A stretch of 64,000 nt of DNA from a virus. Positions within the stretch are counted from its first letter, which is position 1. Each line of letters opens with the position of its first letter. This document shows, piece after piece, positions 24,813-34,480 of this stretch. The stretch covers positions 186,001 through 250,000 of the IMG/VR virus record IMGVR_UViG_3300045125_000071, one strand, 5' to 3'. A program made the position numbers and the translations under genes. Under the pieces are notes generated by a model. It did not search any database and was not told the origin of the DNA. It was given only the letters and a program-made list of their open reading frames with translations.

Positions 24813-24929
24813 TTAAAATTCTTTTTCTTCGTCCTCGTCGTAGTTATCTTCTTTTATGACCTTTATGAAATCTATAATCACATAAACCATAAGTATAGCT
24901 ACAGCCAATCCAACGATTTTTATGAACAT
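24813..24929 (-). CDS. Single-span membrane peptide
   Basis: 38 residues: MFIKIVGLAVAILMVYVIID, then FIKVIKEDNYDEDEEKEF. One membrane helix and an acidic tail. Too short for most gene callers but cleanly framed. Confidence 0.45.
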   Translation of the reverse strand: MFIKIVGLAVAILMVYVIIDFIKVIKEDNYDEDEEKEF

Positions 24930-24943
24930 ATTACAATTATTTT

Positions 24944-25126
24944 TTAATATTTTATATAAGGCTTATGTTTTGAATATTTGTTTAACGATGTATTAAACTT
25001 CCTCATTCCAAAACCAACTATATGCATTTTGGGATTGCAGTTAGTTGCAAATATAATTATCGTGAATATTATCAATAATTTATATATGTTACCACATATT
25101 TGCGCAAGTAAGTTTTTTACCATCAT
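24944..25126 (-). CDS. Putative small lipoprotein
   Basis: Ends HKPYIKY. The hydrophobic stretch LLIIFTIIIFATNC looks like a lipoprotein signal with Cys in ATNC. The start is uncertain: the ATG near 25126 lies inside the upstream DnaA-like gene, and a TTG near 25075 just past that gene's stop is possible. About 45-60 residues. Confidence 0.4.
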   Translation of the reverse strand: MMVKNLLAQICGNIYKLLIIFTIIIFATNCNPKMHIVGFGMRKFNTSLNKYSKHKPYIKY

Positions 25127-25529
25127 AATCTATTTGAATTTGTTCAAATACTCTATCGACAGTATTCTTATAGTGTTGTTCTACAGTATATCTATCGTGA
25201 AAACTTCTCAATCCATGAATTACGGTTGTGTGGTCTCTATTTGCTACGATTTTCCCAATGTCTTGCAGACTTAATCCACATCTCAATTTAAATGCCGCAA
25301 AACATATATATCTCGCATCAACTATATTTTGTTTTCTAGATTTGGAAAGTATATCTTCCACTGTAACATCACACTCGTTAGCAACAATTTGAAGAATTTC
25401 GTTCTGTGTTATTTTTAAGGGTTTTGTTGCTTTTTTAGGGGTAACTTCTTTTGCGTATGTTTCCATAATTTCTTGATAATGAACACCAACAAATATATAT
25501 GGGTGTACTATCTGACGTTCTTTAGGCAT
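25089..25529 (-). CDS. Stand-alone DnaA domain IV (origin-binding domain)
   Basis: 146 residues in one frame. An N-terminal segment of about 45 residues precedes KITQNEILQIVANECDVTVE, DILSKSRKQNIVDARYICFA, LSLQDIGKIVANRDHTTVIH: the DnaA helix-turn-helix with the signature NRDHTTVIHG at residues about 104-113. The AAA+ domain of real DnaA is absent, so it can bind DnaA boxes but not melt origins. It might recruit host replication factors to phage DNA or block the host origin (inference). Confidence 0.85.
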   Translation of the reverse strand: MPKERQIVHPYIFVGVHYQEIMETYAKEVTPKKATKPLKITQNEILQIVANECDVTVEDILSKSRKQNIVDARYICFAAFKLRCGLSLQDIGKIVANRDHTTVIHGLRSFHDRYTVEQHYKNTVDRVFEQIQIDYDGKKLTCANMW

Positions 25530-25624
25530 TTGGTTTTAAATTAATATCCCCAAATATATAACATTCTATTGAATAAATAAGAAATAACGGAAAAATTAAA
25601 AATTCTAAAAAAACGGGATAATTG

Positions 25625-25861
25625 TTACTTTTTACCTAAAATTTCACCTGTTTGTGTATTAATCGCATAAACAGTACCATCTTTATCTTGTGTTAAAAGA
25701 AACCTAAAGGTGCGTCTGGATTTACAACTTCTGAATTTGAAGTAGCGTCATCACCTATTTCGTCAGTATCGATTTCTTCATAAGTATCCATTGATTCTTT
25801 CAACAATATTCTTAACGATAACCTCAATATCTTTCTGTTTGATTTTAACAACTTTTGACAT
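25625..25861 (-). CDS. Small hypothetical protein
   Basis: Starts MSKVVKIKQKDIEVIVKNIV, then (after shifts near 25785 and 25700) EIDTDEIGDDATSNSEVVNP and DGTVYAINTQTGEILGKK. About 79 residues. The MSKxxKIKxxDIxxIVxNIVxE opening is common in small proteins near structural genes of T4-like phages of Bacteroidota; role unknown. Confidence 0.5.
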
Positions 25862-25889
25862 ATAATCTTTTTATATAAATATTGGAAAA

Positions 25890-26440
25890 TTAGAAATAGT
25901 GTTTATTTAAATCGAAATACGGTAACGAATTATCTTTATCTGAAATTATAGCTTCTGAAGAATCAACACCCCAATTTATATTCAATGATGGGTCGTTGTA
26001 TTTTAAACCAGAATCGAATTCTGGTTTAAAAAAGTTATCTACTTTGTATTGTACAAAAGCTTGTTCTGATAAAACAGAAAATCCGTGTGCAAAACCTTTT
26101 GGTATGTATATAATCTTATTATCAGTTAATTCCACAGACATGTGCTTACCAAATGTTGGTTGATGAATTTCTCAAATCAACTATCACGTCGATTATTGTG
26201 CCATAAACACATCTGACAAGTTTTGCTTGTGCATATTTTTCCAACACTGGAAATGTAATCCTCTGATTACATTTTTTTTGAAAATGATTCATTGTCTTGT
26301 ATGAATTCGACATTGTAACCAAGAAGAGAACTGAATTCATTTTGATTATATGTTGTTGAAAAATGACCTCTGAAATCTCTGAAAACATCGAAGGCATATA
26401 ATTCAACACCAACAAGTATGGTTCCCTTATAATTTTCCAT
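25890..26440 (-). CDS. rmlC: dTDP-4-dehydrorhamnose 3,5-epimerase
   Basis: Converts dTDP-4-keto-6-deoxyglucose to the L-configured precursor of dTDP-L-rhamnose and related sugars. MENYKGTILVGVELYAFDVF, FRDFRGHFSTTY, NVIRGLHFQ (catalytic histidine), QAKLVRCVYGTIIDVIVDLR, IPKGFAHGFSVLSEQAFVQY (active-site tyrosine) and WGVDSSEAIISDKD are canonical. Corrections near 26270, 26240 and 26150. About 180 residues. It lies 25 kb from the glycosyltransferase block but supplies a sugar donor that block could use. Confidence 0.88.
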
Positions 26441-26448
26441 AGGTCAGA

Positions 26449-26740
26449 TTAATCTTCATTATATTCAGCTATCTCCCATGAAAATTTACGCTTACCATAT
26501 AGTTGATAAACATGATTATTTTCTTTCCAATCTTTTGCTGAGATATTTTTAATCTCTTTGAGGTATTCTTTTGCTTCCTTTAGATTGTTAAATACTTTTG
26601 GTGTGTATCTTTCATCTTTTGGTTTATTAATCTCCCAAAATTTCCACCAAATGTCTGTTCTTGAAGATGATTCTTCGGCTAAGTACATTTCCATTTCGGG
26701 GTCGTGATTGAAATCCCTGATTACGTACTTCTTTTTCCAT
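26449..26740 (-). CDS. Hypothetical protein
   Basis: Start taken at the ATG at 26740 (MEK, then KKYVIRDFNHDPEMEMYLAE after one indel). Contains TDIWWKFWEINKPKDERYTP, VFNNLKEAKEYLKEI and ends FSWEIAEYNED. About 97 residues. Function unknown. Confidence 0.5.
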
Positions 26741-26752
26741 TTTTTTTGATTT

Positions 26753-26995
26753 TTAGATTTCGATATAGATTGGGGTTTTTTCGCCGACGTAAGCTGACCA
26801 AGTGTTGTATTCAAGATATTCGACAGAATCTTCAAATGTCATATCCTGTGTCTTTACAAGAATATCAATCATTTTATTTCTATCATAAACTAAAACCATT
26901 GTATCTGGTTCAACACCAATAATGGCATCATCAAACCCATCCGCCTTTAGAAATTCTTCGTCTGGGTATAAGTCTAAAATTTCATCAAATGTCAC
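26753..26995 (-). CDS. Conserved phage protein
   Basis: 80 residues: MTFDEILDLYPDEEFLKADG, FDDAIIGVEP, DSVEYLEYNTWSAYVGEKTP. The pattern FDDAIIGV and AYVGEKTPI marks a small protein widespread in cyanophages and other T4-like phages. No function assigned. Confidence 0.65.
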   Translation of the reverse strand: MTFDEILDLYPDEEFLKADGFDDAIIGVEPDTMVLVYDRNKMIDILVKTQDMTFEDSVEYLEYNTWSAYVGEKTPIYIEI

Positions 26996-27041
26996 TAAAA
27001 TTCTTTGATATATGATAATATAGGAAAAATTTTTTGAAAAA

Positions 27042-27070
27042 AAAATCCCGACATGAAAGTCGGGATTTTT
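27042..27070. terminator. Bidirectional terminator
   Basis: AATCCCGAC-ATGAAA-GTCGGGATT is a perfect 9-bp stem flanked by an A run on the left and a T run on the right, so it can end transcription on either strand. The functional reader is the minus-strand gene at 27118-29250. Confidence 0.85.
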
Positions 27071-27117
27071 TTATCACTTTAAGTGCCTGGATTTTATTTC
27101 ATCCAGTATTCTTTTAA

Positions 27118-29250
27118 CTAAAAATTAGTCTCTTCTAAATTACCAAATGTTTTTTGTGAGATGTCAATACCAACCAACGCTTGCTGTGGGTCGATTGCTT
27201 TGACTTTATCCATAAAGTCATATATCACTTGTTCGAGACCTTCTCTAACAGGTAACAAATCAATAATAGTTGTTACTGTATAATGTACCTTATCTTTATC
27301 TGGTAATTGGTTGAATTCTTCAGCCGATATTACTTGTCCTTCTGGTACTGACATACCTTGGCTACTGGTATATTTTCTTTGAGATATGAATGTACTATCT
27401 AAATTCATATTTTCATCAAGACCAACCTCTACGGTACTTTCAATAACCGAACCATTATAAACATCATTGATAAATTCAGGGGATAAATTATAATCTTTAA
27501 AATCTACTTTACCACCAAAAACTTCATCATTTTCGTACCGTATTGTAATTTCATTTTAAGATTCATCACGAATTTATTGTTTTCCTTTTTCCCAAACAAT
27601 GTCCATAACTGTGATAATGTTGTAGATGGGTTTGGTTTCTGATAACCATATCTATCCAAAGAATATATTGGTGATGTACCTTCCCATCTTGTAATAGTTT
27701 TATCATCAGATGTTTCTTCAGGATTAAGTTCAAATTGCGCACCCTTATCAAGGTTCCAGTTACTATAAATTTTGTTAAATCTTCTGGCTACATAGTACAT
27801 ATTGGTTCCAAGATAGTTTAACGCCCACTTGTTACCGCTTTTTTGACCGACAACATCATCAATATTTATTGTTAACCTATTTCTTTTATTATCATAAGCA
27901 ACAATATGACCTTTAATATAGTTGTTTTTACCCAAACCAAATCCAATTTTATTATCAAACAACTCTAATACAACTGGCGCGTTTTCTTTTCTTGGACCAT
28001 CATATCTAACATCAACGTCTAATCTTATGGTGTCACCAATTTTTAATTCTTTTAAATTAAGAAAAGTTTCTATAATACGAAAATCGTATTTTTTACCTTG
28101 TGCTCTTGCTAAAATTTTGGTTAAGAAATCATCATCACTATCAAAACTTACATAATTTAAACCTTGATATAAGATAGTATTATTTGATAATTCACCTATA
28201 TGATTATTGAGGAATTTTCTAGAAAATATAATCGGTGGTATGCTTCTACTCGTAAAAAGATTATAATATTCTTTACCGTCTTCAAATTTTTCAGTCATTA
28301 AATCATTTATCTTTGTCTTAATCATTTCTGAAACCGAAGCTTTATTTCCAGTAACTTTTGCTGCACTTCTTACAGCAACATCTTTTGAATATTTTTCAAT
28401 ATCGATAGGTGTTGTTGGTGTTACAATATTAAGTTTACCTTTTGGTTGGTCAGTTGGTCTAATATTTTTTTGTAGTTCGCCGCCAACTCTTCTCTGGCAA
28501 CGAATAAATATGGGGTTTAATTTATGATACCTCTGGATTAATTTTAACCAATCAATATTATTTTTTATAAACTCATCAACATTTTCACATGTCAATGGAA
28601 TAACCATAAATTCTTCACCCTCAACCTTATTTGGATTTAAAATCCAATAATCTGGTTCTGGCGTTTTTCTGAATTTTTTTCCACATAGGGGCGGCTGCAA
28701 CAATATCGCGACGAGTTATGAATGCCCCATAATTTGGGTTTTAATCTTATTACCCTCAGGGTCTTCTATATATTTTCGATAATCTCTAGCTGGTTCTGCA
28801 CCATGTTCTTTATATCCAAGATATTTTCTTAATGTTCTTTGATATGGTAAAAGATGGCTCACATCCCTGGATTCAATTTCAGGAAAATATCTATTGTGAT
28901 TGGGATTTCTTGTCAATGGTGTAAAAGTTTGACCATTTGGTTTTTTTACTTCGACTGGTGGCGCATCCCCCAGCAATTATAAAAATTCTTTTGTTCGGTT
29001 GCTGGGTCCAATGCGGAATAATCTTTGAAAGATAAAATGGTTCCTTTTTTATTGTTTGACCATTGGATGTTGTAAAATCAATTTCTGCTTTCCATTTCCC
29101 ACCTCTCAAATCTTCATCATAATTCACAATGTCTCTATAACAATCACGAGGTTTTCTTGGTGTTGTGGCTTGTCTGGTCAACGCTTCATCTACCTCATTT
29201 TGTGCTTCAATAATTAAATTAATTATTTGTAATTTGTCTTTTTTTAGCAT
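27118..29250 (-). CDS. Large hypothetical protein
   Basis: About 710 residues, reconstructed across at least four shifts (near 28985, 28725, 28670 and 27520). Starts MLKKDKLQIINLIIEAQNEV; then APPVEVKKPNGQTFTPLTRN, HLLPYQR-type helices, RRDIVAAAPMWKKIQ, FIRCQRRVGGELQKN, a strand-rich middle (LKIGDTIRLDVDVRYDGPRK; KGHIVAYDNKRNRLTINIDD) and the C-terminus ISQKTFGNLEETNF. No recognised domain. Length and position next to the cell-wall hydrolase suggest a virion component, which is inference only. Confidence 0.55.
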
Positions 29251-29265
29251 TATAAAAATATTTTC

Positions 29266-29460
29266 CTACTCATTATTATTATCATAAATATTATGATTTT
29301 CCGAATTATCATCTGGTATTTCGGGATTCCTTAGTTTATATTCATAACAACTTTTACAAAATTGCCCAACACCTTCGACATAACCATACCGATAATATAT
29401 ATCGGTTTCAAAATCATAATTGGTTTCGCGACCGCACATAACGCATTTGTCCTTTGCCAT
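29266..29460 (-). CDS. Small zinc-ribbon protein
   Basis: Start taken at MAKDKCVMCGRETNYDFETD (29460). CVMCG and, 25 residues later, FCKSCYEY give two CxxC knuckles. The tail is acidic and Asn-rich. About 64 residues. A zinc-binding fold is likely; partner unknown. Confidence 0.6.
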   Translation of the reverse strand: MAKDKCVMCGRETNYDFETDIYYRYGYVEGVGQFCKSCYEYKLRNPEIPDDNSENHNIYDNNNE

Positions 29461-29506
29461 AAAATATGTTTTATGCAATATAAACAATTTCGGAATAAAA
29501 AAATTT

Positions 29507-31068
29507 TTATGATAAATTAGAACCAATAAATTTTTCTATTTTCCTACCACTTTGAGCTATTAGACTGTTCCCGCTATTCTTTCTCCTCTCAATCATCAAC
29601 TCGGCTAGTGTTTCAGGGTCCGTTGTTCCAGATTCCACCAAACTATTCATCGTTTTAGCAAATCTTTGAAACCAGCCAGGCCCATTGTATGTGCATATAT
29701 AAAATTAAATGTTAATTTTGGACTCGTACTGATTATTGATTTGGACTCATCGGATAAATAATTATTACTATTTTTAATATATTCATTTTTAATCATATCT
29801 GTGGCTAATTTTTGAAGTTTCGGTCTATAATTGCCACCCATATAATTGTAATTCCAATTTTTTCTAGCATTTAGCGAATCTAATATTGCAAAAAATTCTC
29901 TACCTTCTGCGTATCTTTTTCCCAATCACCAGTTTTTCTATCAATACCAAACATTGTTTCACCAGAACCACCATATCTGCCATCTTTAATTCTCCCATCC
30001 GTTAACATATCTGGATGGTAATAACCACCTTCTAATTTTTCGATGATGATATTCATCATACCATCAAAATCACCAGCAGATAACCCTTGAGTGAACCTGA
30101 AACTTTTGAAGTTTCAACATATCGTTTTAAATCATCGGATGTTATATTTTCTGATTTCAATTTTTCATACAATAAATCAACCATACTTTGTGTAACAACA
30201 GATAGATTACTACCCGTATTTGAAAAACCACTTAATTCAGCATCTGACGCTCCAGACCTATTTGATACATGTAGATGATTGTAATGATTACCACCAATAT
30301 TTGTCTGCCATAAAACAGCTTTGTCGTTTCCAGATTCCTTATTCCAGGTGTAACCAAGGGCAACCAAAGCATCCTTCAATCTAAATCCTAATTCCTAAAT
30401 TTTGGATTACCGTTTGATTGATTAGTTGCACCACCCGAACCAACACCATCAAGAATCGCAATATCAACCGCAGTTTGTGACATGTGACGACTTACTCTAT
30501 TTGAATTAGACACACTATGCTGATGCCCAGATTTTGCGGTAGTTATAGTTACAACTATACCAGCAGCCTCAGCCGCTTTCTGTAAATCATCCAACAAAGC
30601 TTTATTAACAGAATCATATTGTGTAGCATCATTATCAAACTTAACATTTGAATATGAAGTATCGGCTAATTGAATCATTTCAAGTTCATTCAATATCCTA
30701 AACAATTTTGATTCACTTAAAGGTTCATTTTGATTTAAATCATTATCTTTTTTAAATTTTTCAACCGCTTTTGCGGTTTCTGGACCAAATAAACCATCAA
30801 CACCGAATCTTGGTAATTGATAACCGAGAAGAATCAACGCTATCTGTATAGTTTCAACATCTTTCTGAAAATTCATACTACCTCTTTGTTGTTGAGAAAG
30901 AGGTGTTTTAATGTTCTTTAGATTATCAAAAAATTTGGTCACATCATCTGTGACCAATTCAGCTTTTTCGGCTTGCTCCCTAATTGTGTTTAATTTGGAT
31001 TTAACATCCTTTTCACCGTAGATAAGTGAATATATTCTAAATATCTGTTCGTTGAATTGTCTCCCCAT
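29507..31068 (-). CDS. Multidomain peptidoglycan hydrolase
   Basis: About 520 residues across three shifts (near 30385, 30075 and 29935, plus 29655). N-terminal helices, then a peptidoglycan-binding domain (ETIQIALILLGYQLPRFGVD; GLFGPETAKAVEKFKKD). Next comes an M15-like zinc peptidase with SRHMSQTAVDI (His and Asp ligands) and NHYNHLHVS (His ligand). The last third matches a GH108-type glycosidase: IEKLEGGYYHPDM with the catalytic Glu in EGGY, and YGGSGETMFGIDR. It probably cuts both peptide and glycan bonds, at entry or lysis. Confidence 0.75.
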
Positions 31069-31081
31069 GTTTAATAAATAG

Positions 31082-31804
31082 TCAGTCGTATAAATAAAAC
31101 TCTCTAAATTTTTTATTAAAATTTTCGATATATTTTCTCAATGTACTATTTTTTAACTTATCTGGTAATCCCGTCGATAAATAAGCCTGAATCTCATCAT
31201 CGATTATTTTCTTATTCTGTGAATAACCAATTTCTGTTAAATAATTCTTTGCGAATTGATATGTTTTCTTGTCTATTTTTTTTAATAATGTATTGATATC
31301 TTTTCTATATTCTGAGTTTATATAGTATAATCCATGTGCTATCTCATGTCTGGTCATTAAAGTGTTAATGTCATCAACACCTATAAGATAATATTTTTCA
31401 TTTAAACTATGTTCTTCACATTTTTCTATAATTTCTCTCATTAATAAATTATATTCATCAATTTGTCTTTCAAATACTTTATATGATTTTTGTAAACTAT
31501 CAGATGGTATATTATAACCGCCCCAATCAAGATGATACCTAAAAACATTCTTTTTTGTTTTAATCATGTAGTGTTTAACAAAATATTCCAAACTGAATTC
31601 TTTACCTCTGAATTCTTTATATGGTGATTCGTAAAATTCTTGATATCTACAAAATAACATTGCGCGGTCATAATCATTTTCGATTACGACCGCGTAAATA
31701 CCTGGAGCGACTATCTGAAGATACCCCTTTACAAGGGTTGTTTTGAAACTATGTATTAGTGGTTTTTTTACCACATGTTTTTTTATTCTTTTCCACCATG
31801 GCAT
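31082..31804 (-). CDS. Putative zinc metallopeptidase-like protein (HEIAH)
   Basis: 240 residues in one frame. TRHEIAHGLYYINSEYRKD contains HExxH, followed about 55 residues later by IIDDEIQAYLSTGL, whose glutamate could be the third ligand. The N-terminal half has DYDRAMLFCRYQEFYESPY. Related phage proteins carry the same MxRHExAHGLFYxNxxY stretch and are often mislabelled. Proteolytic activity is inferred from the motif only. Confidence 0.6.
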   Translation of the reverse strand: MPWWKRIKKHVVKKPLIHSFKTTLVKGYLQIVAPGIYAVVIENDYDRAMLFCRYQEFYESPYKEFRGKEFSLEYFVKHYMIKTKKNVFRYHLDWGGYNIPSDSLQKSYKVFERQIDEYNLLMREIIEKCEEHSLNEKYYLIGVDDINTLMTRHEIAHGLYYINSEYRKDINTLLKKIDKKTYQFAKNYLTEIGYSQNKKIIDDEIQAYLSTGLPDKLKNSTLRKYIENFNKKFREFYLYD

Positions 31805-32067
31805 TTTTTTTGGTGGTAGTGGTTTTGGAAAATGTTATGTGTGAATGTGACTTTATTTAGATACTTGGTTGTGAGCATATTCAAAAATATCTCTCGATAC
31901 TCTTCTGGTATCTGAACCATATCCGCAGTCACATCAACTTCTAGGCTGACTTCACCCTGCTCAGTGTAAATTGTAAATAACTCTTTAAGTTTCACAACAC
32001 ATGATGCTTGCATTAACAAATAAGAAGAGCCTAAAGCAAGTTCTGTTTTTTCATCATTCGATTTCAT
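31783..32067 (-). CDS. Hypothetical protein
   Basis: 94 residues: MKSNDEKTELALGSSYLLMQ, VSLEVDVTADMVQIPEEYRE and FLNMLTTKYLNKVTF. The C-terminal HNIFQNHYHQKKCHGGKE overlaps the next gene by 22 bases and may be displaced by an indel. Function unknown. Confidence 0.5.
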   Translation of the reverse strand: MKSNDEKTELALGSSYLLMQASCVVKLKELFTIYTEQGEVSLEVDVTADMVQIPEEYREIFLNMLTTKYLNKVTFTHNIFQNHYHQKKCHGGKE

Positions 32068-32135
32068 TCATTATTTTTTTATAGAGTTCTGGATTCTCCC
32101 TTTCTACCACTCCCCCATCATAACTTCGTACCTAC

Positions 32136-32318
32136 TTAATTGAATATCCCATACAAATATTTCTGTTTAATACTATCAACCTCACGTTTACAACGAACAT
32201 TCTCTAAATAGACTTGTGATGTTTTTTCCATTGTCTTATTGGAGAGCTTCATCACAAAGATTATCGAAAAAATATTGACGATTAATACAACAATCAAAAA
32301 AATTTTTAATTTATCCAT
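32136..32318 (-). CDS. Small membrane protein
   Basis: 60 residues with one N-terminal membrane helix (IFLIVVLIVNIFSIIFVM) and a charged helical tail (RCKREVDSIKQKYL). Function unknown. Confidence 0.5.
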   Translation of the reverse strand: MDKLKIFLIVVLIVNIFSIIFVMKLSNKTMEKTSQVYLENVRCKREVDSIKQKYLYGIFN

Positions 32319-32374
32319 AAATCAAATTTAACTAAAACTTTTAAATAAAAAAGTGTGGTTTGGAATATTTTTTA

Positions 32375-34086
32375 TTAAAAAAAGACATCTTCCACATAAG
32401 TCTCTGATTTTACGCGAGTTGTCTCGATTACGTTTAGTGAATTTTTTATAGCCAAAATTCGAGTTATATTAGTCAAATCTGTGATTGCGGTTAAAAAATG
32501 GTCTGGTGGATTTTGATTACAAAAATATCTTGATTGTAAAAGTTTCCCCGTTTTTACATCATGTTCACAAGTAACCCTGTCTTTACTTTTTGTATCTCTT
32601 ATAGATACTATTATTGAAGTTTCTTTATCAAAATATCCAGCAACACAATGATGCATATGGGAACCTTCATCAATGTATTCCAATTCAGTTGTCAACAATT
32701 TAAAATTAAATCTATACTCTGTATTTGTTTCCTGGTCAAAATAAGTTTTATTACTATCAATTGCTTTTATAGTATCATCATAAAATCTTTTAATACCATA
32801 ATATTGTTTTTTAATTTGTAATAGTAATCGTGCAAAAGATAAATGTTCATTATGAAACTCATCATAATTGTTAAATCTAAACCTCACATTAATATTGTAT
32901 TCAATTAATTTATTTAATTGGTCTATATGGTCAACTAATAAATTTAATTTATTAATAGTTAATGTAAGAGAATCACAAATAAATTCTGGTTCTCGTAAAA
33001 GTTTAATTACTTTCCTTTTATCGTGTTCAGAAAGATTATATTTCTCAATTCTTCTAAAAATGTGAGAAATACCAACTAATTCACCATTTGCCGAATTTTG
33101 AAAATCTTCGAGTCTAAATTTAGGTATTTCAATATTATTCAAATAATGACCGCTATTATCACCCATAATTTTAACTATATAGGTCAAAAAATGATATTCA
33201 AATCTGGCTTTTCATTGAATATTTTGATTGTTTTTTTTGATTTAATTCCGAATTTATCAAGAATCGCAACCAGAAGTTTTCTATCACTCTTTTTAAGATG
33301 TTTTTCAGTTGGATAAAAATGTCGAATCAACCAGCTTGGTGTATTGTTAGCTATTTTAATTTTTTTAAACTTAATGAAAGTATCTATTATGTTATCGTAA
33401 AATGATTTGTTAGATTTTTCATCAATACCTAATTCATCTAAAAAAATATACATGAAATTTTGAATATCATTGAAATCATCAAAAGCATCTCTTAATTTTT
33501 GATTTGCTAAAATATCAAGACCAAATTTTGTTAACAAACTACTCTGATATATCACACGATGTAATAAATTGAAATTGTTCACTCTAAAGGTTTTGGATTC
33601 ACCTTTATTATGTTTATTTAAAATGCTGATATGTATATTACCTGTTTTTGTATTGATAGTGATTGAATTTATGTTGGTTGTATATTTAAAAACATATCGT
33701 TGTAATCCCTGGATTTAGTATGATGAAAAATTTTAATGGTCAATTTATCACCATTCCTGATAATTTTTCTCTCAATATAATGTGTTATAATTGAAACAAA
33801 AGGTTTTCCATAATATTTTTTTATTTTATCATCTTCATTTGTCCATATCGTTTTATTTACACGTTCAAAATACCCATGATGATATACCCCATTCTGGTTA
33901 TTATGAAAAAATTTTGTTGTTCTATTTTTATATTTTGGTGGAATGTTTAAATTAACAAAAAGAATTACCTATTGAACCAAAAATATCTGATTCATTTTCG
34001 TAAAGGTGTTTTTTACTTATTTGGCAATAGTTTTTCACCATAGTAATAGATGCATAATTAATTTTCTTACAATACAAAATTTCCAT
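32375..34086 (-). CDS. PcfJ-like protein
   Basis: About 570 residues rebuilt across shifts near 33965, 33710 and 33185. The start is MEILYCKKINYASITMVKNY at 34086. The N-terminal region reads FVSIITHYIERKIIRNGDKL and HTKSRDYNDMF; the middle is helical. The C-terminal PcfJ-type region has YIDEGSHMHHCVAGYFDKET, IIVSIRDTKSKDRVTCEHDV and GKLLQSRYFCNQNPP. PcfJ was named from an enterococcal conjugative plasmid; homologues are frequent in phages, and the function is unknown. Confidence 0.7.
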
Positions 34087-34123
34087 GTTAAAATTTTTTG
34101 TTAGGATATTTATAAAAAAAATT

Positions 34124-34250
34124 ATGGCTAAAAGTAAAAGTGTAAGTGAGAAAACAAAGATTTCTTTTGGCAAGAGAAAAGAGGTAGGGTCGCAAGTCAT
34201 ATAATAAACATGACAGAAGCGAAAGAAATTATAACGGTCAAGGTCGTTGA
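34124..34250 (+). CDS. Small basic protein ending in YNGQGR (plus strand)
   Basis: Starts MAKSKSVSEKTKISFGKRKE, and after one shift near 34187 reads GRKSYNKHDRSERNYNGQGR and stops. 40-41 residues, strongly basic. Short proteins with this MAKKSxSVSxKTxISFGKR...(Y)RGQGR layout recur in Bacteroidota phages. It is the only small plus-strand gene inside the long minus-strand block; it diverges from the PcfJ-like gene across about 37 bases and its end converges on the next gene. Confidence 0.6.
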
Positions 34251-34480
34251 TTCCCCATAAGTGAATCTTGTATTTCATATTGCTTCTGAATCATAAAATC
34301 TATCTTTTGACTCATTGAATCCAATTTTATGTTTGTTAATTCCAACTGCTTTTCAACTGATGCTGAGTTAGAATGTGAATTTACTTTAACAACATCATTT
34401 ATTTTCTTGAGCATAATATAAAAAAATATGATTGTCACAATGATTGCAACAAAAAATTCGATATATTTTTGATTTTTCAT
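34238..34480 (-). CDS. Membrane protein with coiled coil
   Basis: 80 residues: a membrane helix near the N-terminus (IEFFVAIIVTIIFFYIML), then a coiled coil (VEKQLELTNIKLDSMSQKID). The start overlaps the stop of the receiver-domain gene by four bases, so it is probably co-translated and may work with it. Confidence 0.6.
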   Translation of the reverse strand: MKNQKYIEFFVAIIVTIIFFYIMLKKINDVVKVNSHSNSASVEKQLELTNIKLDSMSQKIDFMIQKQYEIQDSLMGNQRP

